Assembly: GCF_003207825.1 (NCBI RefSeq)
Contig: NZ_NKTY01000001.1
Coordinates: 1 to 64,000 of the forward strand
Direction of reading: 5' to 3'
Length of the DNA: 64,000 nt
Source of the DNA: Komagataeibacter saccharivorans
GTDB taxonomy: Bacteria > Pseudomonadota > Alphaproteobacteria > Acetobacterales > Acetobacteraceae
Positions within the stretch are counted from its first letter, which is position 1. Each line of letters begins with the position of its first letter. The notes below the pieces were generated by a model. The model was not told the origin of the DNA. It saw only the letters and a program-made list of their open reading frames with translations, and did not search any database. The position numbers were made by a program, and so were the translations under genes. This document shows, piece after piece, positions 8,411-18,538 of the stretch.

Positions 8411-8562
8411 TGTTTTTATAAAATATTTCTTTTCAAATAATATCTTATCCAAATAATAGTTTTTGCATTTATACTTTTTTAAAGTAATTCCTCCTCAAAC
8501 GACAGTTACAATCATTCAGAAACAGAAGAAATGAGGCATAAGGCAATATGCCCGTTCATAAA

Positions 8563-8595
8563 TAAAAAAAGCACCCGACCGGCATGGTCGGGTGC
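8563..8595 (-). terminator. Intrinsic terminator of the RhlE-type helicase gene
   Basis: The 10-bp perfect stem GCACCCGACC (8571-8580) / GGTCGGGTGC (8586-8595) is followed on the minus strand by a run of seven or eight T residues (8563-8570). It lies 60 bases past the helicase stop codon. Confidence 0.9.
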
Positions 8596-8654
8596 TTTCC
8601 TTATGAAAGGCTTTGCGCGCTTACGCCCGCCGAGACGGGCCGAAAGCGGCAGGG

Positions 8655-9989
8655 TCAGACCGCGCGGCGGCCTGCACCACCTGAACGCTGACCGCCACCG
8701 GGGCGGCCCCCACGGCCACCTGCGGGGGGACGACCACCGCCACCAGCAGGACGACCGCCGCCGGGGCGTCCACCACCGGGGCGTCCGCCGCCACGGCCAC
8801 GACCGCCGCCACCACCCAGCACGGGCGGACGCATGGTCGAGTTCTCGGCCGCTTCCGAATGGTAGGGATGTTCGGACACAACCGGGATGGCCTTGCCGAT
8901 ATTCTTTTCAATATCCCGCAGCCATGCACGCTGTTCCGCATCGCACAGTGACACGGCCCAGCCTTCACGCCCGGCGCGCGCCGTACGACCGATGCGGTGC
9001 ACGTAGCTTTCCGGCACATTCGGCAGGTCATAGTTGAACACGTGGGTCACGTCATCCACGTCGATGCCACGGGCCGCAATGTCGGTCGCCACCAGCACCT
9101 TGACGTTACCGGAACGGAAGCCCGACATGGCGCGTTCACGCGCACCCTGCGACTTGTTGCCATGGATGGCTTCGGCGGTGATGCCATGATCGCTCAGGAA
9201 GGCTGCGACCTTGTTGGCTTCATGCTTCATGAGCGTGAACACCACGGCGCGCTCGACCTTGGGCGAGTCCACCAGCAGCTTCAGCGCCTCGCGCTTGTTG
9301 CCCGTATCGACGAACATCACGGCCTGACGGATACGGTCCACCGTGCTGGACGGCGGCGTCACCTGCACGGTGGCCGGGTCACGCAGCAGACCATGGGCCA
9401 GGTCGGAAATGCTCTTGGGCATCGTGGCCGAGAACAGCAGCGTCTGGCGGTCGGTCGGCAGGGCCGCGACGATCTTGCGGATGTCGCGGACGAAACCCAT
9501 GTCCAGCATGCGGTCGGCTTCATCCAGCACCAGCACTTCAAGACCGGACAGGTCCACATGCCCCTGACCCATCAGGTCCAGCAGGCGACCGGGGGCTGCA
9601 ACCAGCACGTCCACGCCACGGCGCAGGGCTTCGATCTGACGCCCCTGCCCCACGCCACCAAACACGACAGCGTAGCTGAAGCGCATGTGGCGGGCATAGG
9701 ATGCAAAGCTTTCCCCGATCTGGGAAGCCAGTTCACGCGTGGGCGCCAGCACCAGCGCACGGGCGCCCTTGGGGTGTGCACGGCCCTTTTCACGGAACAG
9801 GCGGTCAAGGATGGGCAGCGCGAAAGCTGCGGTCTTGCCCGTGCCGGTCTGCGCCAGACCAAGCAGGTCGCGCCCTTCCAGCAGGTAGGGGATGGCGCCG
9901 GCCTGAATGGGGGTCGGGGTGGCGTAGCCTTCCTCGTCCAGTGCCCGCAACAGCGGCTCTGCAAGATGAAGATCGGCAAACGTTGTCAT
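8655..9989 (-). CDS. DEAD-box ATP-dependent RNA helicase, RhlE-like
   Basis: 444 residues. The ATG at 9989 was chosen because AGGAGG stands just before it and the product then starts [21 protein letters not shown], the usual family N-terminus with the Q motif TPIQ. Helicase motifs are complete: [35 protein letters not shown], and [12 protein letters not shown]. The last 60 residues are a Gly/Arg-rich tail with repeated [10 protein letters not shown] units, typical of RNA-binding extensions. The role is probably RNA remodelling in ribosome assembly or decay. It is monocistronic with its own terminator; a second helicase of the same class is at 45817-47412. Confidence 0.93.
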   Translation of the reverse strand: MTTFADLHLAEPLLRALDEEGYATPTPIQAGAIPYLLEGRDLLGLAQTGTGKTAAFALPILDRLFREKGRAHPKGARALVLAPTRELASQIGESFASYARHMRFSYAVVFGGVGQGRQIEALRRGVDVLVAAPGRLLDLMGQGHVDLSGLEVLVLDEADRMLDMGFVRDIRKIVAALPTDRQTLLFSATMPKSISDLAHGLLRDPATVQVTPPSSTVDRIRQAVMFVDTGNKREALKLLVDSPKVERAVVFTLMKHEANKVAAFLSDHGITAEAIHGNKSQGARERAMSGFRSGNVKVLVATDIAARGIDVDDVTHVFNYDLPNVPESYVHRIGRTARAGREGWAVSLCDAEQRAWLRDIEKNIGKAIPVVSEHPYHSEAAENSTMRPPVLGGGGGRGRGGGRPGGGRPGGGRPAGGGGRPPAGGRGGRPGGGQRSGGAGRRAV

Positions 9990-10310
9990 GAATGGCGCCT
10001 CCTGGCGCAAAAAATCGGGGCCGCAGGCCGTAAGGCTGGCGGCGGACCCGGATGGCGAACCGACAGATATGCCCGTCCCTGTCCCTTGGTGGCACAGGGG
10101 CGCGTATTCTGGCGTCGCAGGGATATCATGTGAGGAATAAAGGCCGGTCCAGTCTGCGTTTCTGCGTGTCCCCCGCGTCAAGGACACGCGCAATCAAACC
10201 AGCACGAGGAACAGGCGCGGTCCGTTCCCAAGCGCGATGCTGTATCGCGTTGTGGATGCGGGCGCAAGCTTTTTCACGCCCGCATGCCCTGCCATATGTT
10301 TACAGGATAT
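9990..10310. other. Intergenic region / helicase leader with hairpin at 10256-10285
   Basis: This 321-base region separates the nitroreductase stop from the helicase start; both genes are on the minus strand. A 9-bp stem ATGCGGGCG/CGCCCGCAT (10256-10264 and 10277-10285) lies 26 bases past the nitroreductase stop and may help terminate it, although no T-tract follows. The remainder would be the helicase promoter and a long leader. No gene was recognised. Confidence 0.4.
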
Positions 10311-10922
10311 TCAGGCGGAAGGGAAACGGTCGGTCAGGATGACTTCGCTATCGGGCAGTTTACCAACCCGCGGCAGGGCCGGGACCAGGCCCTTGCCAAT
10401 CACCACGAACATCGCCACCACATGGTTGGGCGGCAGGTTGATCAGCCTGCCCACCGCTTCGTAATCAAAACCATCCATGGGACAGGACTGATAACCCATG
10501 TCGGCTGCCGCCAGCATCAGGGTCTGCGCGGCCAGACCGCTGCTGCGCATGGTCTCGTCCTGCTGGACCCATTCGCGGCCTTCGTAATAGGCTTGGATCT
10601 TCTCCACCATCATCTGCTGCACGTCTTGCGGCGCGCCATTGAAGTAGCGGGCCGGATTTTTCTTCCATGCATCACGGTCCGCGCACACGACAATCAGCAC
10701 CGATGCGTCGGTTACATGCGCCTGATCCCACGCGACCGCGCGCAGTTCACGGCGCAGGGCGGGGTCCCGGACCACCACGAAGCGGCAATGCTGGATGTTG
10801 AAGGCCGAAGGCGCCATCCGTGCCGCCGAAAGCATGGTCCGCAGTTCGGCATCGCTGATCGTGTGATCGGGATCGTAGGTCCGTATGGCCCGGCGGGTGC
10901 GGATTGCCTCAAGTGTATCCAT
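10311..10922 (-). CDS. Nitroreductase family FMN-dependent oxidoreductase
   Basis: 203 residues. The N-terminal TLEAIRTRRAIRTYDPD carries the Arg-Arg FMN-phosphate contact of the family. AARMAPSAFNIQHCRFVVV and the C-terminal LAAADMGYQSCPMDGFD with MFVVIGKG are standard nitroreductase blocks. Such enzymes reduce nitro compounds, quinones or other acceptors with NAD(P)H, and the physiological substrate cannot be read here. The start has a good ribosome binding site (GGGGAAG). It lies 26 bases downstream of metW and may be transcribed with it. Confidence 0.88.
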   Translation of the reverse strand: MDTLEAIRTRRAIRTYDPDHTISDAELRTMLSAARMAPSAFNIQHCRFVVVRDPALRRELRAVAWDQAHVTDASVLIVVCADRDAWKKNPARYFNGAPQDVQQMMVEKIQAYYEGREWVQQDETMRSSGLAAQTLMLAAADMGYQSCPMDGFDYEAVGRLINLPPNHVVAMFVVIGKGLVPALPRVGKLPDSEVILTDRFPSA

Positions 10923-10948
10923 TATCGCGTCTTCCCCTTGTGCCGCTT

Positions 10949-11563
10949 TTATGTGCGTGGGGTGTCCTTGCGCCGCAGCAGAAACAGCGCCTGTTCACCA
11001 AACAGGTTGGCCAGCCGGATCGAACGCCGCCATGGGGCGCGTTCGCCATCCTCATCAACCGCCATCCATTGCTGGACAACATAACCTTCATCTTCGCACA
11101 GCGTCAAAAAGTCGAGGATCGTGCATGGGTGGATATTGGGGGTGTCATACCATGGCGTGCTCCACACGCTGGTCATGGGCATGCGCCCACGGGTCAGCAT
11201 CTGCACGCGCAGCCGCCAGTGCCCGAAATTGGGAAAGGATACGATGGCATGGCGACCGATACGTAGCATCTGGCGCAACACTTCGCGCGGACGTTCCACG
11301 GCCTGCAATGTGCGTTGCAGCACGACGTAATCGAAGGCGTTGTCAGGATAATGCGCAAGGTCATGGTCGGCGTCGCCATGCATGACCGGCAGTCCGTGCG
11401 CGACCGAACGGGTCACTTCCTTCATGTCGATCTCGATGCCACGCGCATCGCACCCGCTATTGCGGAACAGATGGTCCAGCAGCGCACCATCGCCACTGCC
11501 CACATCAAGCACCCGTGTTCCGGGCCGGATCATTCCGGCGATCAGCCGCTGGTCAAGGCGCAT
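10949..11563 (-). CDS. metW: Methionine biosynthesis protein MetW (class I SAM methyltransferase fold)
   Basis: 204 residues. The SAM-binding motif VLDVGSGDGALLDHL is near residue 20, followed by the MetW-typical block RGIEIDMKEV and FDYVVLQRTLQAVERPREVL. MetW is the usual partner of MetX in Proteobacteria that acylate homoserine and supports that step. Here its ATG lies two bases after the metX stop, which indicates translational coupling. The C-terminal segment (GEQALFLLRRKD) is normal. Confidence 0.93.
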   Translation of the reverse strand: MRLDQRLIAGMIRPGTRVLDVGSGDGALLDHLFRNSGCDARGIEIDMKEVTRSVAHGLPVMHGDADHDLAHYPDNAFDYVVLQRTLQAVERPREVLRQMLRIGRHAIVSFPNFGHWRLRVQMLTRGRMPMTSVWSTPWYDTPNIHPCTILDFLTLCEDEGYVVQQWMAVDEDGERAPWRRSIRLANLFGEQALFLLRRKDTPRT

Positions 11564-11565
11564 GG

Positions 11566-12729
11566 TCAGGCAATCCCGGCATGTTCGGCGGTACCGGCCA
11601 GAAAGCCGCGTATGGTCCGGTCAAAATCCGGTTCATCCAGCAGGAAGGCATCATGACCCTTGTCACTATCGATTTCGACAAAGGATACGTTGGCGGCAAC
11701 CCGGTTGAGCGCCCGCGCCAGCAGTCGCGCCTGCGATGTGGGGAACAGCCAGTCCGAGGAAAAGGAAATGATGCAGAAGCGCGTACGCGTGCCCGCGAAC
11801 GGGTGCGACATATCGCCATCATGCTCGGCACCCAGATCGAAATAGTCCATGGCCCGCGTAATGGTCAGATAGGAATTGGCATCAAAGCGCCGCACGAAGG
11901 ATGATCCCTGATGGCGCAGATAGCTTTCCACCTCGAACATCTCCCCGAACAGGGAACCGGGCACCCCGCCCCGTCCCGGTTCATGGCGCACGCGGCGACC
12001 GAATTTGCGGGTCAGCGCGGCTTCCGACAGGTAGGTGATGTGCGCCATCATCCGCGCAACCGCCAGCCCCCGCGCCGGGATCTCGTTACATTCCCAGTAC
12101 CGCCCGCCATGCCATTGCGGATCAGCGAAAATGGCCTGTCGGCTGACTTCGTTAAACGCGATGTTCTGCGCGGAATGAAACGGCGATGTCGCAATCGGCA
12201 TCGCGGCGAACACATGGTCGGGGTAGGTTGCGGCCCATTCCAGCACCTGCATCCCGCCCATGGACCCCCCCACCACGGCCAGCAGGCGGCTTATGCCCAT
12301 ATGGTCGATCAGCAGTTTCTGCGCGCGCACCATGTCGCGGATGGTAATGGCGGGAAATTCGGTGCCCCACGGCTCCTGCCTGCCATCTTCGCCCCTACGC
12401 AGGCTACGCGGGCCGGTCGTCCCCATGCAGCCGCCCAGCACATTGATGCAGATGACAAAAAAACGGTCCGTATCAATCGGCAGGCCGGGTCCGACCATGC
12501 GGCTCCACCAGCCGGGCTTGCCGGTCAGCGGGTGCGGATCGGCTACATACTGGTCGCCCGTCAGCGCATGGCAGACAAGGATGGCGTTGTCACGCGCGGG
12601 CGACAGCGTGCCATAGGTGCGATAGGCCACGTCCACCGGTGCAAGGTGGAAACCGCAATCCAGACGTAATCCGTCCGGAAAGGTGACATGCTGGTGCGAC
12701 AGGCTGGGGGCTGGGACGGTCTGGTCCAT
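11566..12729 (-). CDS. metX: Homoserine O-acetyltransferase MetX
   Basis: An alpha/beta-hydrolase-fold enzyme that transfers an acyl group to homoserine in methionine synthesis. The nucleophile elbow is [15 protein letters not shown]; the catalytic Asp and His lie in [15 protein letters not shown] and [18 protein letters not shown]. The oxyanion region [17 protein letters not shown] and [14 protein letters not shown] is also present. I chose the ATG at 12729 ([20 protein letters not shown], 387 residues); an ATG at 12825 would add a 32-residue leader with no family similarity and no ribosome binding site. It forms a two-gene unit with metW. Some relatives use succinyl-CoA, which I cannot exclude. 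Confidence 0.92.
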   Translation of the reverse strand: MDQTVPAPSLSHQHVTFPDGLRLDCGFHLAPVDVAYRTYGTLSPARDNAILVCHALTGDQYVADPHPLTGKPGWWSRMVGPGLPIDTDRFFVICINVLGGCMGTTGPRSLRRGEDGRQEPWGTEFPAITIRDMVRAQKLLIDHMGISRLLAVVGGSMGGMQVLEWAATYPDHVFAAMPIATSPFHSAQNIAFNEVSRQAIFADPQWHGGRYWECNEIPARGLAVARMMAHITYLSEAALTRKFGRRVRHEPGRGGVPGSLFGEMFEVESYLRHQGSSFVRRFDANSYLTITRAMDYFDLGAEHDGDMSHPFAGTRTRFCIISFSSDWLFPTSQARLLARALNRVAANVSFVEIDSDKGHDAFLLDEPDFDRTIRGFLAGTAEHAGIA

Positions 12730-12875
12730 TCTGTATCCGGCATTGCGTCGACAGGGACGATAAAAGGCGGCAGGCACGCGCTCGCCCGCGCATGCGGGGG
12801 ATACATGCTTCACAGCGTATGACATTACAACCCGGCGGTTGCAAGGTTCATGACCATATCACGGGTTTTACGGGT

Positions 12876-15800
12876 TCAGAACTGCTCCACCCTGCCAACC
12901 CCTTCTATCGCCTTGATCATCTGCGCCACGCGCGGCGTTACGCGATACCGCTCGGCCAGGGTCAGTTCAACGTCTCGCGTTTCCGCAACCGATGGCAGCA
13001 GGATCACCCGCCCCCGGCCACCGCCATTGCCATGCAGCACGTCGCGGATCGGTTCCAGCGCATCGGCGCGGTCAAACCATATGCGCAGCTCAGCCGCGGC
13101 CTCCGCCGCAGCCTGTTCCAGCTCCATCACGTCCGACGCGGTAATGCGCAGTGCCTCGCCTTCCAGCTTCAGGTCGGCGGTTACGACCACGGCATTACCT
13201 GCCGTCAGGATCTCACGCGACCGCGACAGCACTTCGGAGAAGAAGGTCACTTCGCACCCGCCGCTGGCGTCTGACATGCGCACCCATGCCATCTTGTTAC
13301 CGGTGCGCGTGGGGCGTTCCTTGCGGTCCACCACGCAGCCCGCGATCTTGACCCGGCCAATGCCCGCCTGTGCCGCCGCTTCCAGCCCGGTGGCCCGGAT
13401 GGCACCCAGCCTGCGCATGAGGGGACCGTAGGAATCAAGCGGGTGCCCGGTCAGGTGAAAGCCAATGGCGTCGGCTTCCATGTTCAGGCGTTCGAATTCA
13501 GGCCAGTCGGTACAACGCGGCAGGCGCAGCGGTTCACGCTGGGCGGGACCGCTGCCACCCCCACCAAACAGGCCGATCTGCCCACTGGCCGCTTCATGCG
13601 CGTTGGCCTGCGCGCGGCGCATCACGGTTTCCGCCGCACCACAGGCCTGCGCGCGGTTGGGCAGGATGGTGTCGAACGCCCCGGCGCGGGCCAGGTTTTC
13701 AAGCTGCATCTTGTTGACCTGCCTGGGGTCCAGACGCGCGGCCAGATCCTCAAGATCCTTGAAAGGTCTGTCGCCACGTACCGCCACCAGCGACTGCATG
13801 GCGCTCAGTCCGACTTTCTTCACCGCCGCCAGCGCGTAGCGGATGCCGTAGGTCTGGCCGTCGGGCATTTTTTCCACCGTAAAATCCGCGCCGGACGCAT
13901 TGATGTCGGGCGGTAGCAGCGGAATGCCCAGCCGGTCGGCTTCCTGCCGCAGTCCCGCCAGCTTGTCGGTTTTTTCACGCGCAAGGGACATACACGCAGC
14001 GATGAAGGCGACGGGGTGGTTCGCTTTCATCCATGCGGTCTGGTACGAAACCAGCGCATAGGCTGCGGCATGGGATTTGTTGAACCCGTAATCAGCGAAT
14101 TTGGCCATGAGGTCGAACACCTCCGCCGCCTTTTCGCGTTCGATGCCGCGCTTCATCGCCCCTTCGGTAAAGATTTCACGCTGACGGTCCATTTCAGCGC
14201 GGATCTTCTTGCCCATCGCACGCCGCAACAGGTCAGCGCCACCCAGGCTGTAGCCCGCCATCTTCTGCGCGATCTGCATGACCTGTTCCTGATAGACCAT
14301 GATGCCGTAGGTCTCTTCCAGGATGTCGCGTATTTCCTCGTGCGGGGGTTCCCATGCCTCCCCGTGCTTGCGGCGACAGTAATCGGGAATATTCGCCATC
14401 GGGCCGGGACGGTACAGCGCCACGGCGGCGATCAGGTCTTCCAGACGGGTCGGGCGCATCTGCTTGAGCACGTCACGCATGCCCGCGCCTTCGAACTGGA
14501 ACACGCCGCCGGTGTCACCGCGCGCCAGCATGTCATATGTCAGCCCGTCATCCAGCGGCAGGGCCGACAGGTCGACCTCAACCCCCATGCCATGCAGGAA
14601 TTTCACCGCGCGTTGCAGGATCGTCAGCGTGGTGAGACCAAGGAAGTCAAATTTGACCAGCCCCGCCTGCTCGACAAACTTCATGTTGTACTGCGTGACC
14701 AGCATGTCGCTCTTGGGGTCGCGGTACAGCGGCACCAGTTCCACCAGTTCGCGGTCCCCGATCACCACACCGGCGGCGTGGGTACTGGCATGGCGGAACA
14801 GCCCCTCAAGCTGCTGGCCGATTTCCAGCAGGCGGCGGATGGCTTCATCCTCGTCGCGCATTTCCTGCAGGCGCGGCTCGCCTTCTATCGCCTGTTTCAG
14901 GGTGACTGGCTGGGCAGGATTGTTGGGAATCAGTTCCGCCACCCGGTTGACCATGCCAAACGGCAGGCCCAGCACACGCCCCACGTCACGCACGGCGGCG
15001 CGGGCCTGCAGCTTACCGAAGGTAATGATCTGGGCTACGCGATCCGGCCCGTATTCATGCCGGACGTAGCGGATGACTTCATCACGCCGGTCCTGACAGA
15101 AATCAATATCGAAATCCGGCATCGACACGCGTTCGGGATTGAGGAAACGTTCGAACAGCAGGTTGAACGGGATGGGATCGATATCGGTAATGGTCAGCGC
15201 CCACGCCGCCAGCGAACCCGCCCCCGACCCACGCCCCGGCCCCACGGGGATGTCATGCGCCTTCGCCCACTGGATGAAGTCGGCAACGATCATGAAATAG
15301 CCGGGGAAACCCATCTGGGCGATGATGTCGAGTTCAAACGCCAGCCGTTCTTCATATTTCTGGCGCGTCTCGTCATCGATTTTCATGCGCGACAGACGGT
15401 TCGCAAGACCGCTAATGGCCATGTGGCGCAGGGTCTGTTCCTCGGTCTGGCCTTCTTCCACCTTGGGACAGACCGGCAGCAGGGGCTTGCGCGTTTCCAC
15501 CTGAATGGCACAGCAACGCGCGATTTCCAGCGTATTGTCACAGGCTTCGGGCAGGTCGGCGAACAGTTCGCGCATTACCTCCGGCGGCTTGAACCAGTGT
15601 TCGGGCGTGACCCGCCAGCGGTCACGCTCCGCCATCGTGCGCCCCTGCGCGATACACAGCAGCGCGTCATGGGCTTCATACATATCGGGGCGGGGGAAGA
15701 AACATTCATTGGTGGCGACCAGCGGTATGCCCATGCGATCAGCCATGGCGATCATGCCCGGCTCCACCGCGCGTTCCGCCGCCTGTCCATGCCGGTGCAG

Positions 15801-16310
15801 TTCCACGGCCATGTTGGCGCCATAGGCTTCATGCAGGCGGGCCATGAAGGTTGCGGCTTCGCGTTCCTGCCCTTCCGCCAGCATGTGAAACAGCGGGCCC
15901 CGGCTACCGCCAGTCATAAGGAACAGCCCCCCTGCCCGTTCACACAGCAGGTCGAGGGTTACGGTCGCCTCATCCGTTTCATTCTGGAGGAACCCCGCCG
16001 AGGACAGGAACTGGAGATTGGCCAGCCCTTCCGCATTGCGCGCCAGCAGCGCCAGCGGTTCGGCCGGCATGCCCGGCTTGTCGCTACGTGATGGCAGGGC
16101 AAGCTGGCAGCCGATGATGGGCTGCACGCCCTTCTTGCCGCAGTACTGCGAAAACTCCAGCGCGCCGAACATGTTGCCCGTATCGGTAATGGCGACGGCG
16201 GGCATGTTCATGTCATGCGCCAGCGCCACCAGTTCGGGCACGCGGATGGCCCCCTGACTGAGGGAATAGGCGGAATGGACACGCAGGTGGATGAAATCGG
16301 CATGGGACAT
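12876..16310 (-). CDS. dnaE: DNA polymerase III alpha subunit
   Basis: 1144 residues, the normal length for the replicative polymerase DnaE. An N-terminal PHP domain begins FIHLRVHSAYSLSQGAIRV. The C-family polymerase core contains PDFDIDFCQDRRDEVI with the catalytic aspartates and GPGRGSGAGSLAAW. The C-terminal OB domain reads RVKIAGCVVDRKER followed by MSDASGGCEVTFF. In many alphaproteobacteria dnaE follows lolD, as here, but a strong terminator at 16463-16498 separates them, so dnaE should have its own promoter between about 16311 and 16460. The gene is intact. Confidence 0.97.
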   Translation of the reverse strand: MSHADFIHLRVHSAYSLSQGAIRVPELVALAHDMNMPAVAITDTGNMFGALEFSQYCGKKGVQPIIGCQLALPSRSDKPGMPAEPLALLARNAEGLANLQFLSSAGFLQNETDEATVTLDLLCERAGGLFLMTGGSRGPLFHMLAEGQEREAATFMARLHEAYGANMAVELHRHGQAAERAVEPGMIAMADRMGIPLVATNECFFPRPDMYEAHDALLCIAQGRTMAERDRWRVTPEHWFKPPEVMRELFADLPEACDNTLEIARCCAIQVETRKPLLPVCPKVEEGQTEEQTLRHMAISGLANRLSRMKIDDETRQKYEERLAFELDIIAQMGFPGYFMIVADFIQWAKAHDIPVGPGRGSGAGSLAAWALTITDIDPIPFNLLFERFLNPERVSMPDFDIDFCQDRRDEVIRYVRHEYGPDRVAQIITFGKLQARAAVRDVGRVLGLPFGMVNRVAELIPNNPAQPVTLKQAIEGEPRLQEMRDEDEAIRRLLEIGQQLEGLFRHASTHAAGVVIGDRELVELVPLYRDPKSDMLVTQYNMKFVEQAGLVKFDFLGLTTLTILQRAVKFLHGMGVEVDLSALPLDDGLTYDMLARGDTGGVFQFEGAGMRDVLKQMRPTRLEDLIAAVALYRPGPMANIPDYCRRKHGEAWEPPHEEIRDILEETYGIMVYQEQVMQIAQKMAGYSLGGADLLRRAMGKKIRAEMDRQREIFTEGAMKRGIEREKAAEVFDLMAKFADYGFNKSHAAAYALVSYQTAWMKANHPVAFIAACMSLAREKTDKLAGLRQEADRLGIPLLPPDINASGADFTVEKMPDGQTYGIRYALAAVKKVGLSAMQSLVAVRGDRPFKDLEDLAARLDPRQVNKMQLENLARAGAFDTILPNRAQACGAAETVMRRAQANAHEAASGQIGLFGGGGSGPAQREPLRLPRCTDWPEFERLNMEADAIGFHLTGHPLDSYGPLMRRLGAIRATGLEAAAQAGIGRVKIAGCVVDRKERPTRTGNKMAWVRMSDASGGCEVTFFSEVLSRSREILTAGNAVVVTADLKLEGEALRITASDVMELEQAAAEAAAELRIWFDRADALEPIRDVLHGNGGGRGRVILLPSVAETRDVELTLAERYRVTPRVAQMIKAIEGVGRVEQF

Positions 16311-16462
16311 GGCGACACTCTACCCTACTGGCCACCCGATTTGCACTACCTCCGAGACCTGGCCGACCTGCCCGCACGGGTGCTGCAGGGGCAACGGCAG
16401 ACAGGACGCGCCCCGCGCACATGCCCGGCCAGAGTACGGCATCGGTTGTGAGTGGGGGCCTG

Positions 16463-16498
16463 AAAAAAGAAATGCCGGAACCCGAAGGTCCCGGCATG
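16463..16498 (-). terminator. Intrinsic terminator of the proS-lolC-lolD unit
   Basis: On the minus strand the stem ATGCCGGGACC / GGTTCCGGCAT closes a TTCG tetraloop (16472-16497) and is followed by TTCTTTTTT. It sits about 78 bases beyond the lolD stop and upstream of dnaE. Confidence 0.9.
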
Positions 16499-16575
16499 GG
16501 ATAATGCAGACTGGTCGGATCAGACGGGGCGGCGTTCACGCAGGAACGGAAAGCACGCCATCCCCGAAAAAAAAT

Positions 16576-17301
16576 CTAGGCGTCCGTCTCGCCCGACGTG
16601 TCCTCCAGCGGGATGATCTTCCCGTCACGCAGGGTAACAACGCGGTCCATGCGCCGTGCAAGGTCCATGTTATGGGTGGCGATCAGGGCGGCCACGCCAT
16701 GCGCCCGCACGGTTTCAAGCAGCGCGTCGAATACCGCATCAGATGTATGGACATCCAGATTGCCGGTCGGTTCATCCGCCAGCAGCACCTGCGGGCGGTT
16801 GGCAAGGGCACGGGCGATGGCCACGCGCTGCTTCTCCCCCCCCGAAAGCTTGCCGGGCAGATGTTCCAGGCGATGCCCCAGCCCGAAGGCCGCCAGCAGT
16901 TCTTCGGCCCGTTCGCGTGCCTGCCTGCGCGAAACGCCTGCGATCATCTGCGGCAGCATGACGTTTTCCCGCGCGCTGAATTCCGCCAGAAGGTGATGGA
17001 ACTGATACACGAAACCGATCCGGTCCCGCCGCAGTTCCGTACGGTCCCGGTCCGGCAGCGCACCCGCATCCTGTCCCGCCAGCAGGATACAGCCCGCATC
17101 GGGTTTTTCCAGCAGGCCCGCAAGGTGCAGCAGGGTCGATTTGCCCGTGCCCGACGGGGCCACAAGGGCCACGATCTCACCGGGATAGAGGGTCAGGTCC
17201 GCGCCACGCAGCACGTCCAGCACTTCTTCCCCACTGATATAACGGCGGGCAACCGCGTCCATGCGCAGCGCGGGTGTGGACGGATTGGGGTTCTCATTCA
17301 T
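16576..17301 (-). CDS. lolD: Lipoprotein-releasing system ATP-binding protein LolD
   Basis: 241 residues. The Walker A motif is APSGTGKST, the ABC signature [15 protein letters not shown] and the Walker B region [12 protein letters not shown], all as in the LolD/MacB ABC group. With its permease it extracts lipoproteins from the inner membrane for transfer to LolA. It overlaps the permease gene by eight bases, so the two are translated together. Confidence 0.94.
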   Translation of the reverse strand: MNENPNPSTPALRMDAVARRYISGEEVLDVLRGADLTLYPGEIVALVAPSGTGKSTLLHLAGLLEKPDAGCILLAGQDAGALPDRDRTELRRDRIGFVYQFHHLLAEFSARENVMLPQMIAGVSRRQARERAEELLAAFGLGHRLEHLPGKLSGGEKQRVAIARALANRPQVLLADEPTGNLDVHTSDAVFDALLETVRAHGVAALIATHNMDLARRMDRVVTLRDGKIIPLEDTSGETDA

Positions 17302-18538
17302 GGCGCAGGGCCTCCACCGGATCGGTCCGCGCCGCCCGCCATGAGGGATACAGCGTCGCCAGAAGCGACAGGACCAGCGCCATGACGATAACCTCGATCA
17401 CCTGCGACCAGATCAGTCTGGCGGGCAGATGTTCGAGATAATAGACCTCCGCATTGAACAGGTCGGTGCCGGTGATACGCTGCAGAAGCTGGCGGATATG
17501 TTCGATGTTGAGACAGAACACGATACCCAGCACCGTGCCCGCTATCGTGCCGGTCACCCCGACCGACGCCCCGCACATGAGGAAGATGCGCATGATCGCA
17601 CCCCGTGTCGCCCCCAGCGTACGCAGCACGGCGATATCGGCGCTCTTGTCCTTGACCATCATGATCAGCGATGAAATCACGTTGAACGCGGCGACAAGGA
17701 TGATCAGCGTCAGGATCAGGAACATGACATTCTGCTCCACCTGCACGGCACCGAAAAAGGCGTTGTTGCTCTGCGTCCAGTCCATGACGCGCACGGTGCC
17801 ATCCATGGCCTTTTCAATGCCCTGACGCACCGGGGCCACGTTTTCCGCATCGCGTGTCATGACCTGCACCTGCGTCACCTGACCGGGTAGCTGGAAATAG
17901 ACCTGTGCGGCATGCAGGGGCAGAAATACGTAGCTGGCGTTGTAATCATTCACCCCTGCATCGAAAATCGCCACCACGCGATAGGCCCGCACGCGTGGCA
18001 TGGTGCCAAACGCCGTTGCCGCACCCTGTGGTGAAACAAGGGTAAGCCTGCCGCCTACGGTTAGCCCGGCGCGTTCAGCCAGCGTGGTGCCGACGATGAT
18101 GGTGTCATCATCTCCAAAGTCATCCAGCGTTCCGGCGACCAGATTGTCACTGACTTCGTGCAGGGCGATCAGGTCATTGCGGGTCATGCCACGCACCAGA
18201 CCGCCCGCATTGTAGTTGCCCGAATTGAGCAGTACCTGCGATTCCACCAGCGGCGCTGCCGAAACCACACCCGGCACCTGACGCACGCGACCTGCGACAT
18301 CATCATAATCGCTGATCGTGCGCGTAACGCCGTATACGCTCAGATCCCCGTTCAGGCCGAGGATGCGGCCCAGCAGGTCGGCCTTGAACCCGTTCATGAC
18401 CGACATGACGATGATGAGCGTCGCAACGCCAAGGGCGATCCCCACAAGCGAGAAGATCGCAATGACGGAAACGAACCGTTCCCCGCGCCGGGCATGCAGG
18501 TAGCGCCCGGCGACCATCCGCTCGAAGGGACCGAACAT
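17294..18538 (-). CDS. Lipoprotein-releasing system permease LolC/LolE (LolF-type)
   Basis: 414 residues with the LolC/E layout: one N-terminal membrane helix ([20 protein letters not shown]), a large periplasmic domain to about residue 270, and three C-terminal helices. The stretch [17 protein letters not shown] after helix 1 and [18 protein letters not shown] near the coupling helix are family hallmarks. Only one permease gene is present, so the complex is probably a homodimer, as in other organisms with a single LolC/E. Its ATG overlaps the proS stop by one base (TGATG). Confidence 0.92.
   Translation of the reverse strand: MFGPFERMVAGRYLHARRGERFVSVIAIFSLVGIALGVATLIIVMSVMNGFKADLLGRILGLNGDLSVYGVTRTISDYDDVAGRVRQVPGVVSAAPLVESQVLLNSGNYNAGGLVRGMTRNDLIALHEVSDNLVAGTLDDFGDDDTIIVGTTLAERAGLTVGGRLTLVSPQGAATAFGTMPRVRAYRVVAIFDAGVNDYNASYVFLPLHAAQVYFQLPGQVTQVQVMTRDAENVAPVRQGIEKAMDGTVRVMDWTQSNNAFFGAVQVEQNVMFLILTLIILVAAFNVISSLIMMVKDKSADIAVLRTLGATRGAIMRIFLMCGASVGVTGTIAGTVLGIVFCLNIEHIRQLLQRITGTDLFNAEVYYLEHLPARLIWSQVIEVIVMALVLSLLATLYPSWRAARTDPVEALRHE

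Noticed and set aside
8204-8560. Integration site with duplicated tRNA-Ser end
   Set aside because: No second copy of the tRNA 3' sequence occurs in the window, so an att duplication cannot be supported.
8997-10133. Long plus-strand open frame opposite the RhlE-like helicase
   Set aside because: It is antisense to a gene with a complete set of helicase motifs and has a His/Gln-rich composition typical of shadow frames in GC-rich DNA.
12730-12875. Possible SAM-II-type riboswitch upstream of metX
   Set aside because: The 146-base leader was read on the minus strand for the SAM-II pseudoknot pattern and its conserved GCTAAAG-like end; neither is present, so no riboswitch is claimed.
14016-16091. 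691-codon plus-strand open frame opposite dnaE
   Set aside because: It mirrors the codon bias of dnaE and has no domain or ribosome binding site; it is a shadow frame.
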